Position numbers and translations under genes: made by a program
From: Atlantibacter subterraneus
GTDB taxonomy: Bacteria; Pseudomonadota; Gammaproteobacteria; Enterobacterales; Enterobacteriaceae
Length of the DNA stretch: 64,000 nucleotides
NCBI RefSeq assembly: GCF_007570865.1
Contig: NZ_VLPS01000011.1
Coordinates: 62,001 to 126,000, forward strand
Direction of reading: 5' to 3'
Notes under the pieces: generated by a model
Told to the model about the DNA's origin: nothing
What the model saw: only the letters and a program-made list of their open reading frames with translations
The model's database searches: none
Shown here: positions 45,565 to 53,834 of the stretch, piece after piece
Position numbering within the stretch: the stretch's first letter is position 1
How the letters are laid out: the number at the start of each line of letters is the position of its first letter

Positions 45565-46587
45565 TCACTGTAGGGTGCGAAGAATATTGGCAATGGCGCT
45601 GGCACCGGTAATGGCCAGCATATCTATTTGCTCTTCGTCGGAAATAATGCGTAACGGGTTATCAATATTTAATTGCTGCTGGATCACATGCTGATAAATT
45701 TCACAGCGCTTCGCGTTGCCGATTAAGAAAATATCGCCGTCGAAATTAAATCCCTGCCCCCGGGCGTCGGCGAATAATTTGATATCGTCCCCCGCCATGG
45801 CGCTATCAAGAAATAATTTGCGCTGAGCAGCGGTAGTCGGGAAAGAGAATTGCAAAAAGCGCGTCATGAGTATGGTGCGCAGTAATCCACTTTCAGCGAC
45901 TGAACGGCAGGCCGCATTAATGATGGCCGGATCGATTTGCTCATCCGCATCTTCCTCCGTCGTTGCCACGCTGGAAGAGACAAAGGTGTGTTTCAGGATT
46001 GCGGCATAGACCTGGCCGCTGAGTGACGTAATGCTGCCAGCGATTTGCCCCTGCTCATTAATTGAAATCAGCTTGGTGGTAGAGCCTAATTCAATCAGCG
46101 TGCAGGGTAACCGCGGCTGATAGCCGAGCAGTACGCCCGCCGCCTGGGTTTCTTCACCGCGCATTAAATCGATACCGCGCAGGTTTTCCCAGGATGGCGT
46201 GGTCTGGTTTTTAATCCCGGGGATCAGCATCACCGGGATATCCAGCGCCAGCAGTTGGTTTTCCGCGAACGGCACCGTGTGACGTGCCAGCTCTTCAATA
46301 CTGGCCGGGGCAACGCGGTGAGGAATTTCATGCAGGCCCAGGTTTGAGGTGATCATTCCAGAGGCGATAATAAATTGAATATCCTGTTGAGACTTCCCGT
46401 TTCTCGCCAGTAATTGTTTTACGCCTTCCGCCATGGCCTGACGTAAAATTTCATTACTGCCGTGGGTAATAGTGGAATTTACCCCTTCGGTAATCATCTC
46501 TTTATCGACAATGCCGGTGCCTGCAAATTCCAGCAAATAAATACGCGTTGCTGACGATCCTGAATCAATAACAACAAACATATTCAC
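45565..46587 (-). CDS. 2-oxo-3-deoxygalactonate kinase homologue 2 (diverged paralogue)
   Basis: A 340-residue second member of the DgoK family directly upstream of the first. Family blocks are kept: IDSGSSATRIYLLEF (phosphate-1 loop), GMITSNLGLHEIPH, DLMRGEETQAAG, LIELGSTTKLISI. It differs from its neighbour throughout, including Ser for Thr changes in the nucleotide loop and ELGS in place of PGSH. It is not a frameshifted duplicate, since both are complete. It may use another keto-deoxy acid or form a heteromer with the first kinase; both ideas are inference. Confidence 0.8.
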   Translation of the reverse strand: MNMFVVIDSGSSATRIYLLEFAGTGIVDKEMITEGVNSTITHGSNEILRQAMAEGVKQLLARNGKSQQDIQFIIASGMITSNLGLHEIPHRVAPASIEELARHTVPFAENQLLALDIPVMLIPGIKNQTTPSWENLRGIDLMRGEETQAAGVLLGYQPRLPCTLIELGSTTKLISINEQGQIAGSITSLSGQVYAAILKHTFVSSSVATTEEDADEQIDPAIINAACRSVAESGLLRTILMTRFLQFSFPTTAAQRKLFLDSAMAGDDIKLFADARGQGFNFDGDIFLIGNAKRCEIYQHVIQQQLNIDNPLRIISDEEQIDMLAITGASAIANILRTLQ

Positions 46588-46624
46588 TCCTTTTTAAAAT
46601 TCCGTTCGCGGTTCGCCGGGTTAA

Positions 46625-47779
46625 TTACAGGCTGCGCTGCAAAATATCGCGCAAGGTCTGGGTATCCGGCACGCGCGGGTTATTTTCCATCACCACTTTC
46701 ATGGTGGTCTGCACGTTATTGATGATCCAGTCGAAGTGCTCTTCCTTGACGCCCAGCTCGGTCAGCGATGGCAGCATATTCACGGATTTCAGGAAGTCAG
46801 TGACCGCTTTGACGCTGCTGTACGCCGCTTCTTCGGTGTTCATATCACGGGTATCCACTCCCATTGCCGCCGCGATAGCAGCAAATTTTTCCGGCGCGGC
46901 CGACCAGGTGTATTCCATAAAGGCCGGATACACGGCAGCAATTCCTTCGGCGTGAACCACATCCAGCAGGCCGCCCATCGGGTGCTGTAACGCGTGCGGC
47001 AACGTGGTGCCCGCGCAGTCAATCGCCATACCGGCCAGGGTGCTGGCAAAGGTTACCTGTTCCCATGCCGCCAGATCGGTCACGTCGGCATAAACGCGCG
47101 GCAGGTTTTTCGCCAGCAGCGTGATGGCGCGAAGGGACAGCATTTCGCTGAACGGATGCGCATTGCGGGAAATATAGGATTCCAGCGCGTGGAACAGCAC
47201 GTCCGCGCCCGGTCCGGCAATCACGCGTTTCGGCAGAGTGAGCATCAATTCCGGATCGACGATGGACGCCACCGGGTAAATCAGCGGGTTAACCAGGCCT
47301 TTTTTGTCGTGGGTTTCCGGGTTAGTGAATACCGCGGTGCGGTTAGCTTCACTGCCCGTACCTGCGGTAGTCGGCACCAGGATAATCGGCAGGGCATGCT
47401 GCGCCTGTTTTTTACCGAATACATAATCCCAGATGCTGCCTTCGTTCAGCGCGCAAAACGCGATGCCTTTCGCCATATCCATGGCGCTGCCGCCGCCAAT
47501 GCCGATCACCAGATCGCAGTTTTCCTGCCGGGCCAGGCTCGCGCCCGCTTCAACCAGGGTGGACAGCGGGTTCTGCATAAACTCGTCATACACCGCGTAG
47601 GTCATACCTGCGGCAGTTAACGCTTCCTGAGCGCGCGCCAGTTGCCCGGTAGGCTTGGTGCTGTCAGAGACCACCAGCAGCGCTTTTTTACCGTACTGCT
47701 GGGCAACGTTGCCGAGCTGGCCAAATTTGCCAGGACCAACGTGCAGCTTTACCGGGTTATTGAAAATGAAATCGGCCAT
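46625..47779 (-). CDS. Iron-dependent (group III) alcohol dehydrogenase
   Basis: A 384-residue Fe-ADH, first gene of the operon. The NAD-binding block is GIGGGSAMDMAKGIAF, followed by VPTTAGTGSEANRTAV. The metal ligands are expected in the ADVLFHALESY (Asp/His), ALQHPMGGLLDVVHAEG (two His) blocks. It resembles lactaldehyde/1,3-propanediol/4-hydroxybutyrate dehydrogenases, so the substrate is probably a small alcohol or aldehyde. Its relation to a keto-deoxy-acid pathway, or to the neighbouring sulfoquinovose pathway, is not known. Operator-like palindromes lie just upstream. Confidence 0.85.
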   Translation of the reverse strand: MADFIFNNPVKLHVGPGKFGQLGNVAQQYGKKALLVVSDSTKPTGQLARAQEALTAAGMTYAVYDEFMQNPLSTLVEAGASLARQENCDLVIGIGGGSAMDMAKGIAFCALNEGSIWDYVFGKKQAQHALPIILVPTTAGTGSEANRTAVFTNPETHDKKGLVNPLIYPVASIVDPELMLTLPKRVIAGPGADVLFHALESYISRNAHPFSEMLSLRAITLLAKNLPRVYADVTDLAAWEQVTFASTLAGMAIDCAGTTLPHALQHPMGGLLDVVHAEGIAAVYPAFMEYTWSAAPEKFAAIAAAMGVDTRDMNTEEAAYSSVKAVTDFLKSVNMLPSLTELGVKEEHFDWIINNVQTTMKVVMENNPRVPDTQTLRDILQRSL

Positions 47780-47793
47780 TATTTATTCCTTTT

Positions 47794-47809
47794 GTTCGTA
47801 TATACGGAC
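47794..47809. promoter_or_regulatory. Operator-like palindrome at the dehydrogenase start
   Basis: GTTCGTATATACGGAC is a 16-bp palindrome with one mismatched pair, 15 bases upstream of the dehydrogenase ATG. Its size and symmetry suit an IclR-family operator. Position so close to the start suits repression. Confidence 0.5.
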
Positions 47810-47844
47810 CATGTTCGGATATGTGATTATTATGGGGCGCTTTT

Positions 47845-47876
47845 TGTTCGAGACACAACCTGTTTTGTCTGAACAA
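47845..47876. promoter_or_regulatory. Second inverted repeat upstream of the dehydrogenase gene
   Basis: TTGTTCGAGACA (47845-47856) faces TGTCTGAACAA (47866-47876); the arms are complementary apart from one extra base in the left arm. Together with the palindrome at 47794-47809 (shared GTTC/GAAC ends) it marks a candidate control region for the operon. Confidence 0.45.
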
Positions 47877-47964
47877 TGAGCGGAATCACATTTTTTTCTG
47901 TAATGCGGACGTTCAGTGGCGTTTTAGGAATAGGCCATAAGTTTAGCGGCGTGAGGGTAGAAGG

Positions 47965-47990
47965 CAGGCGTTATCACGGCTTAACGCCTG
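47965..47990 (-). terminator. Hairpin downstream of yihW
   Basis: CAGGCGTTA (47965-47973) and TAACGCCTG (47982-47990) form a perfect 9-bp stem 18 bases past the yihW stop. The T-tail is weak, so termination may be partial. Confidence 0.5.
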
Positions 47991-48007
47991 TTTATTGGCT
48001 GGGAAGT

Positions 48008-48814
48008 TTAAAGATTGGCATTCTCGGCCAGCGAAGCGGGCGTAACCTCAATAATTTCCACCTGATGAGTGTGAGCCAGTTGGTTCATCGCCACAGGCGG
48101 CGTCTCATCGGTAAACAGCGCCGACGCCTGGCTGAGATTACCGATGCTGACGGCAGCTGACGCATGGTATTTGGTGTGATCGGCTGCCAGAAGGATATGG
48201 CGCGCATGGGCCATCATTCCTTTTGCCACGCTGGCTTCGTTTACATCAAACTCCAGCAGCGTGCCATCGGCATCAATGGCCCCGACGCTGGTGATCAAAT
48301 AATCCGCGCGGAATTCAGACACAAACGCCACCGCATGCGGGCCAATAATCCCACCGTTATGCGCGCGGATTGAGCCACCCGGCATCATTACCTCAAAACG
48401 CGGATTTTTATACAAAATATGCGCTACGCGCAGGCTGTTGGTGATAATACGCAGGTGATTATGATTCAACAGCGCGCGCGCCACATGCTCCACCGTGGTG
48501 CCAATGGTAATAAAAATGGTCGAGCCGTCGGGAATGTAGTCGGCGATAGCTTCCGCTATCGCCCGCTTTTCATCCGTCAGAGAGACCTCGCGCTGTTCAA
48601 ACGCCGTATTGACCACGCTGGATGCCCGCCCTGCGCCGCCGTGATGGCGCGTGATTAATCCCTGATCGCTCAGTTTACGGATATCGCGACGCACCGTTTG
48701 CGTTGATACATCCAGCAGTTGCGCCAGTTCATCAATGTTCATATAACCGCGATCGGCAATCAGCGTTAATAACTGATCGTGACGCGGGTTACCGGTTAGC
48801 TCAGTCAGGCTCAT
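48008..48814 (-). CDS. yihW: DeoR-family repressor of sulfoquinovose catabolism (YihW/CsqR)
   Basis: A 268-residue DeoR regulator. The N-terminal winged helix (RHDQLLTLIADRGYMNIDEL, then VSTQTVRRDIRKL) is nearly identical to E. coli YihW, which represses the yih genes and is released by sulfoquinovose-derived ligands. The sugar-phosphate-isomerase-like effector domain follows (FITIGTTVEHVARAL). I chose the ATG at 48814, which gives the E. coli start MSLTELTGNPRHDQLL; an extension to 48910 would overlap yihV. It follows yihV by about 34 bases. Confidence 0.95.
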   Translation of the reverse strand: MSLTELTGNPRHDQLLTLIADRGYMNIDELAQLLDVSTQTVRRDIRKLSDQGLITRHHGGAGRASSVVNTAFEQREVSLTDEKRAIAEAIADYIPDGSTIFITIGTTVEHVARALLNHNHLRIITNSLRVAHILYKNPRFEVMMPGGSIRAHNGGIIGPHAVAFVSEFRADYLITSVGAIDADGTLLEFDVNEASVAKGMMAHARHILLAADHTKYHASAAVSIGNLSQASALFTDETPPVAMNQLAHTHQVEIIEVTPASLAENANL

Positions 48815-48848
48815 AGGTTGTCCCTGGAAAAACATCTCGCCCCGCATT

Positions 48849-49745
48849 TTATACATAAAGTGACAGAAAAGAGCGGGTTTGATCACAGTCAGGGATCCCG
48901 GCGCGGCCACCAGGGCGGGTACATTTCAGTGCCGCTACTGCGCTGGCGAAGCGGATCGCCTCTGCGGTTTCGGTTTTTTGCGCCAGGCTTACCGCCAGTG
49001 CGCCGTGGAACACATCCCCTGCGCCGGTGGTATCGATAACATCGACATGAAAAGCAGGTAAGTGGCGCAGCCGTGAATTTTCCAGCCACAAACAGCCCTG
49101 CGCCCCCTGAGTAACATACACATGACCATTTGTGAGCGTTTTTGCTTGTTTTAGTGCAGCTGGCGCATCCGTAACACCGGTGAGACGCACTAAGCCGGGC
49201 GCAGAAAACGCGGCATGATCGCTCAGCGCGACCAGTTCAGCAATATCCTGTGGAGTGACGTCGGCATCAAGTACCGTGGTGACGCCGTTGGCGCGCGCCA
49301 GGGTAAACGCCTGTTTTGCTCCGTGATGCCAGCGGACATCCGCCAGTACTGCGTCCCACTGGCTAAAATCGATATCGGCCATCCAGTCTGCGCAAGCGGG
49401 TAAATCGGGGCTGGGATAGTTGGCGATAATCCGTTCCCCCGCCGCATCCACCAGCACGGCGGACTGCGACGAACGCGCGCCTTTCACGATCCGCGTATAC
49501 CGCGTATTGACACCATACGCCTGTAATTCCGCCAGTAAACGGTTGCCCGTGTCGTCATCCCCGACCCGGCCAATAAAGTCGACTTCAGCGCCCAGTTTTG
49601 CCGCCGCAACGGCAGCCGTGGCAGCTGGCCCACCGCCAACTTCTTTATAGTCTCCCGCCACATACTTCCCACCTTCTTTCGGTAAATCATTGAGATACCA
49701 GATACGGTCCAGCACGGCGATCCCCACACAAGCAATACGAGTCAT
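48849..49745 (-). CDS. yihV: 6-deoxy-6-sulfofructose kinase
   Basis: PfkB-family kinase making 6-deoxy-6-sulfofructose-1-phosphate in the sulfo-EMP pathway. About 298 residues. Signatures are the N-terminal glycine-rich block EVGGGPAATAAVAAAKLGA and the C-terminal DTTGAGDVFHGALAVSL, with the catalytic Asp in GAGD. The C-terminus GRAGIPDCDQTRSFLSLYV is almost the same as E. coli YihV. The ATG at 49745 aligns with E. coli; another lies two codons upstream at 49751. It is transcribed divergently from yihU and upstream of yihW. Confidence 0.96.
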   Translation of the reverse strand: MTRIACVGIAVLDRIWYLNDLPKEGGKYVAGDYKEVGGGPAATAAVAAAKLGAEVDFIGRVGDDDTGNRLLAELQAYGVNTRYTRIVKGARSSQSAVLVDAAGERIIANYPSPDLPACADWMADIDFSQWDAVLADVRWHHGAKQAFTLARANGVTTVLDADVTPQDIAELVALSDHAAFSAPGLVRLTGVTDAPAALKQAKTLTNGHVYVTQGAQGCLWLENSRLRHLPAFHVDVIDTTGAGDVFHGALAVSLAQKTETAEAIRFASAVAALKCTRPGGRAGIPDCDQTRSFLSLYV

Positions 49746-49751
49746 GGTCAT

Positions 49752-49898
49752 TCCTTTCGCGTTTTTTGATGACGCTATTTTAATTTCACGAATTGTTTAA
49801 AAAGTGACGGCTGTCAATTTTTTGACCATAAATTACAAATACGATCAATTTAAAGACATAAATGCTCAGTAAATGACAAAATAAGACAGGAGAGAACC
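49752..49898. promoter_or_regulatory. Divergent yihV/yihU control region
   Basis: A 147-bp AT-rich spacer between the yihVW and yihU-ompL transcripts, the expected binding region of YihW. It contains GTCAA-TTTT-TTGAC (49813-49826) and a nearby TCAC...GTGA pair (from about 49786 to 49807). The yihU ribosome binding site is AGGAGAG. Operator assignments are tentative. Confidence 0.55.
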
Positions 49899-50783
49899 AT
49901 GTCAGTCATAGGATTTATCGGGCTGGGACAGATGGGCGCGCCAATGGCAAGCAATCTGTTACGGCAGGGCCACCAGCTCAGGGTATTCGATATCAATCAG
50001 GACGCCGTACAAGCCCTGGCGGCTCAGGGCGCACAAGCCGCAATGACGCCAGCCCATGCGGCTGAAGGCGCGGAATTTGTGATCACCATGCTGCCCAACG
50101 GCGATCTGGTACGCGCGGTACTGTTTGGCGAGCATGGCATTTGCGAAAGCCTGGCAAAGAATGCGCTGGTGATTGATATGTCCACTATCCATCCACTGCA
50201 AACCGACAGGTTGATTAGCGATATGGCAGAACGCGGCTTCAGCATGATGGATGTTCCCGTTGGACGCACCTCCGATCACGCCGTTGCCGGGATGCTGCTG
50301 CTACTGGCAGGCGGCACGGCGCAGCAGGTTGAACGCGCCAGGCCGGTACTCATGGCAATGGGTAACGAGCTGATTAACGCAGGCGGCCCGGGCATGGGTA
50401 TCCGCGTCAAACTGATCAACAACTATATGAGCATCGCGCTCAATGCGCTCTCTGCCGAAGCCGCTGTGCTGTGCGAAGCGCTGGGTCTCTCTTTCGATAT
50501 CGCCTTGCAAGTCATGAACGGTACGCCAGCCGGTAAAGGCCATTTCACGACGTCCTGGCCAAACAAAGTGCTGAAAGGGGATCTTTCTCCGGCCTTCATG
50601 ATCGACCTCGCCCATAAGGATCTGGGCATTGCGCTGGATGTGGCCAATCAACTGCATGTTCCGATGCCGCTCGGCGCGGCGTCGCGCGAGGTTTACAACC
50701 AGGCGCGCGCCGCCGGGCGTGGGCGCCAGGACTGGACCGCCATTTTAGAGCAGGTGCGCGCCAGCGCCGGCCTTTCTCACTGA
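49899..50783 (+). CDS. yihU: 3-sulfolactaldehyde reductase
   Basis: Reduces 3-sulfolactaldehyde with NADH to 2,3-dihydroxypropane-1-sulfonate, the end product of sulfo-EMP. It belongs to the beta-hydroxyacid dehydrogenase family, 294 residues. It has the Rossmann motif [16 protein letters not shown] (5-20), Arg123 and Asn174/Ser178, reported sulfonate-binding residues of E. coli YihU, and catalytic Lys171. It is the first gene of a probable nine-gene operon ending at ompL. Confidence 0.96.
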   Translation: MSVIGFIGLGQMGAPMASNLLRQGHQLRVFDINQDAVQALAAQGAQAAMTPAHAAEGAEFVITMLPNGDLVRAVLFGEHGICESLAKNALVIDMSTIHPLQTDRLISDMAERGFSMMDVPVGRTSDHAVAGMLLLLAGGTAQQVERARPVLMAMGNELINAGGPGMGIRVKLINNYMSIALNALSAEAAVLCEALGLSFDIALQVMNGTPAGKGHFTTSWPNKVLKGDLSPAFMIDLAHKDLGIALDVANQLHVPMPLGAASREVYNQARAAGRGRQDWTAILEQVRASAGLSH

Positions 50784-50809
50784 CGTTAACGTTTCAATAA
50801 GGAATCACT

Positions 50810-51685
50810 ATGAGTCACTACACCCTTAAGGATATCGCCCGACCTTCCGGCGGCTTCGCCATGCTGGCGGTCGACCAGCGTGAAGCAATGCGCTTAATGT
50901 TCGCCGCTGCGGGTGCCTCGCTTCCTGTGGCCGACAGCGTATTAACAGATTTTAAAGTTAACGCAGCCAAAATCCTGTCCCCCTGGGCATCGGCGATCCT
51001 GGTCGATCAGCAGTTTTGCTATCGCCAGATTGTGGAGCAAAAGGCGGTTGCTAAAAACTGCGCGACGATCGTCGCGGCAGATGCGTTTATCCCGGGCAAC
51101 GGTATTCCGGTTGATAGCGTGATCATCGATCAGCATGTCGATCCGCAAGCGGTGAAACGTGACGGTGCAAAAGCGCTGAAACTGCTGGTGCTGTGGCGCA
51201 GCGACGAAGATCCGCAGCAGCGTCTGGAAATGGTGAAAACCTTTAATCAGCGCTGCCATGCCGAGGGTTTGCTGAGCATTATCGAGCCGGTAGTGCGCCC
51301 TCCCCGCCGCGGCGACAGCTTCAACCGCGAGCAGGCGATTATCGATGCCGCAAAAGAGCTGGGCGACTGCGGTGCCGATCTCTACAAAGTGGAAATGCCG
51401 CTGTTCGGCAAAGGTTCGCAGCAGGCCCTGCTGAGCGCATCTCAGCGACTTCATGACTGTATCAATATGCCCTGGGTCATTCTCTCTTCCGGGGTGGATG
51501 AAAAACTGTTCCCACGCGCGGTCAGAACGGCCATGGAGGCTGGCGCATCCGGTTTTCTGGCAGGCCGCGCCGTCTGGTCGTCCGTGGTCGGCTTGCCGGA
51601 CAGTGAATTGATGTTCCGGGACGTCTGCGCGCCGAAACTGCAACGCCTGGGCGAGATTGTTGACGAAATGATGGCGAAACGCTGA
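50810..51685 (+). CDS. yihT: 6-deoxy-6-sulfofructose-1-phosphate aldolase
   Basis: Class I aldolase of the LacD-like family giving dihydroxyacetone phosphate and 3-sulfolactaldehyde. It has 291 residues. The Schiff-base Lys is at 193 ([11 protein letters not shown]), the same position as in E. coli YihT. The N-terminal block [16 protein letters not shown] is typical. It lies 26 bases after yihU and 15 before yihS. Confidence 0.96.
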   Translation: MSHYTLKDIARPSGGFAMLAVDQREAMRLMFAAAGASLPVADSVLTDFKVNAAKILSPWASAILVDQQFCYRQIVEQKAVAKNCATIVAADAFIPGNGIPVDSVIIDQHVDPQAVKRDGAKALKLLVLWRSDEDPQQRLEMVKTFNQRCHAEGLLSIIEPVVRPPRRGDSFNREQAIIDAAKELGDCGADLYKVEMPLFGKGSQQALLSASQRLHDCINMPWVILSSGVDEKLFPRAVRTAMEAGASGFLAGRAVWSSVVGLPDSELMFRDVCAPKLQRLGEIVDEMMAKR

Positions 51686-51700
51686 GAAAAGGACAGAGCA

Positions 51701-52942
51701 ATGAAATGGTTTAACACCCTGAGCCACAACCGCTGGCTGGAACAAGAAACTGACCGCATTTTCGATTTTGGCAAAAACGCTGCCGTACCGACCGGCTTCG
51801 GCTGGCTGGGCAATAACGGCCAGGTGAAACCCGATATGGGCACGCATCTGTGGATCACCGCCCGTATGCTGCACGTCTACTCCGTTGCCGCCTCAATGGG
51901 CCGCCCTGGCGCGTATCCGCTGGTTGAACATGGCATCAATGCGCTCAATGGCGCGCTGCGCGATAAGCAGCATGGCGGGTGGTATGCCTGCGTTAATGAC
52001 AACGGCGTGGTCGACGCGTCCAAACAGGGCTACCAGCATTTCTTCGTGCTATTGGGAGCCGCCAGCGCGGTGACCACCGGCCATCCTGCGGCGCGCCCAT
52101 TACTGGATGACGCTATCGAGGTGATCGAGAAATATTTCTGGAGCGAAAAGGAGCAAATGTGCCTTGAGTCCTGGGATGAGGCTTTCACCGAGACGGAAAA
52201 TTACCGTGGCGGCAACGCCAATATGCACGCCGTGGAAGCGTTTCTTATCGTCTATGACGTAACCCACGATCGCAAATGGCTTGACCGCGCGCTACGGGTG
52301 GCCTCGGTGATTATTCATGACGTGGCGCGTAAGGGTGACTATCGCGTTAATGAACACTTTGACGCTAACTGGAACCCGATCCGCGACTACAACAAAGAAA
52401 ACCCGGCTCACCGCTTCCGTGCCTACGGCGGCACGCCTGGTCACTGGATCGAATGGGGCCGTTTAATGTTGCATCTGCGCGCCGCGCTGGAAGCGCGCTT
52501 TGAAACCCCGCCGGAGTGGCTGCTGGAAGACGCCAAAGGGCTGTTCCACGCCACCATCCGTGACGCCTGGGCTCCCGATGGCGCGGATGGCATCGTGTAT
52601 ACCGTCGACTGGGACGGCAAGCCTATTGTTCGCGAACGGGTACGCTGGCCGATTGTTGAAGCGATGGGCACCGCCTATGCGCTGTACACCGTAACCGGTG
52701 ATGCGCAGTACGAAACCTGGTACCAGACATGGTGGGACTACTGCATCAAATACCTGATGGACTACGAAAATGGGTCATGGTGGCAGGAACTGGATACCAA
52801 TAACCAGGTGACCACCAAAGTCTGGGACGGCAAGCAGGATATTTACCATCTGCTGCATTGCCTGGTGATCCCTCGTCTGCCGCTTGCCCCGGGGCTGGCT
52901 CCCGCCGTCGCCGCCGGTTTGCTGGATGTGAACGCAAAATAG
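51701..52942 (+). CDS. yihS: Sulfoquinovose isomerase
   Basis: Interconverts sulfoquinovose and 6-deoxy-6-sulfofructose. It has an (alpha/alpha)6 barrel of the N-acylglucosamine 2-epimerase family and 413 residues. The active-site histidines known from YihS, His176, His248 and His383, are all present at identical positions ([29 protein letters not shown]). It begins [20 protein letters not shown] like the E. coli protein. Confidence 0.97.
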   Translation: MKWFNTLSHNRWLEQETDRIFDFGKNAAVPTGFGWLGNNGQVKPDMGTHLWITARMLHVYSVAASMGRPGAYPLVEHGINALNGALRDKQHGGWYACVNDNGVVDASKQGYQHFFVLLGAASAVTTGHPAARPLLDDAIEVIEKYFWSEKEQMCLESWDEAFTETENYRGGNANMHAVEAFLIVYDVTHDRKWLDRALRVASVIIHDVARKGDYRVNEHFDANWNPIRDYNKENPAHRFRAYGGTPGHWIEWGRLMLHLRAALEARFETPPEWLLEDAKGLFHATIRDAWAPDGADGIVYTVDWDGKPIVRERVRWPIVEAMGTAYALYTVTGDAQYETWYQTWWDYCIKYLMDYENGSWWQELDTNNQVTTKVWDGKQDIYHLLHCLVIPRLPLAPGLAPAVAAGLLDVNAK

Positions 52943-52970
52943 CTCGGCCACGTGATTGAGGGAAGCCATC

Positions 52971-53807
52971 ATGCAAAAAAGCGGCAAAACGCTGGTACTG
53001 AACGCCGGCGAGTATCAGGCAAAGATCGTAACCGTCGGCGCGGGGATTGCTGAACTAACGCGCCGGGGGCGTCACCTGGTGATCCCCCACCATCCGGACG
53101 ACATGCCGTTAGCGCATTTAGGGAAAGTGCTGGTTCCCTGGCCTAACCGCATCGCCAACGGCTGCTACCGGTACGACGGCGTGGAATACCAGCTGGCGAT
53201 TAACGATCGCGCGTCACAATCCGCTATCCACGGCCTGCTGGCCTGGCGCGACTGGCAAATTTGTGACTGCTCGGAAACCGCCGTCACGCTGAGCGTATTT
53301 TTACCGCCGCATTATGGCTACCCCTTCATGCTGATGACGGAAATCCGCTACCAGCTGGACGCAGAGACCGGACTATCCGCCTGCATCACAACCACCAATC
53401 CCGGGGATACCGCTGCGCCTTACGGCGCAGGGGTACATCCCTACTTAACCTGCAACCTGGCAAGCACCGATAGCTGTGAGTTAACGCTTCCGCTAACGGC
53501 TGACGTGCCGCCAGCACTGGATTACCGGAAATCTCGAAAAATCGGCCCTGCGCAAATCGATCACACCTTCAAAACCACGGGTGCCGAATGGGAAGTCCGG
53601 CTGGTCAGCCAACAACAGCGGTTGGCCGTCTGGCTACGTTCCGCTCAACCGTGGCTGCAAATCTATACCGCCGACAAGTTAAACCGTAAAGGGCTGGCTG
53701 CTGAACCCATGAGCTGCCCGCCGGATGCGTTTAATTCCGGCCTGGACGTGGTTTTGCTGGCACCGGGAGAGTCGCACCGGTTCAGCTTCACCCTTGGCGG
53801 CGAATAA
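52971..53807 (+). CDS. yihR: Sulfoquinovose mutarotase (aldose-1-epimerase family)
   Basis: A 278-residue galactose-mutarotase-like protein expected to interconvert sulfoquinovose anomers after YihQ hydrolysis. The beta-sandwich family blocks are visible: PNRIANGCYRYDG, NDRASQSAIHGLLAW with the catalytic His, and GAGVHPYLT with the second His. The ATG at 52971 has a strong ribosome binding site (GAGGGAA); an in-frame TTG at 52956 is less likely. Confidence 0.92.
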   Translation: MQKSGKTLVLNAGEYQAKIVTVGAGIAELTRRGRHLVIPHHPDDMPLAHLGKVLVPWPNRIANGCYRYDGVEYQLAINDRASQSAIHGLLAWRDWQICDCSETAVTLSVFLPPHYGYPFMLMTEIRYQLDAETGLSACITTTNPGDTAAPYGAGVHPYLTCNLASTDSCELTLPLTADVPPALDYRKSRKIGPAQIDHTFKTTGAEWEVRLVSQQQRLAVWLRSAQPWLQIYTADKLNRKGLAAEPMSCPPDAFNSGLDVVLLAPGESHRFSFTLGGE

Positions 53808-53834
53808 CCGACTTACCCTACACCAGAGGCAATA

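Noticed and set aside
45545-46587. The possibility that the two kinase genes are one broken gene
   Set aside because: Each carries the complete set of family motifs from phosphate loop to C-terminus and normal length, so they are two genes.
50942-51874. A 310-codon frame antisense to yihT/yihS
   Set aside because: It spans the junction of two intact conserved genes and resembles no family.
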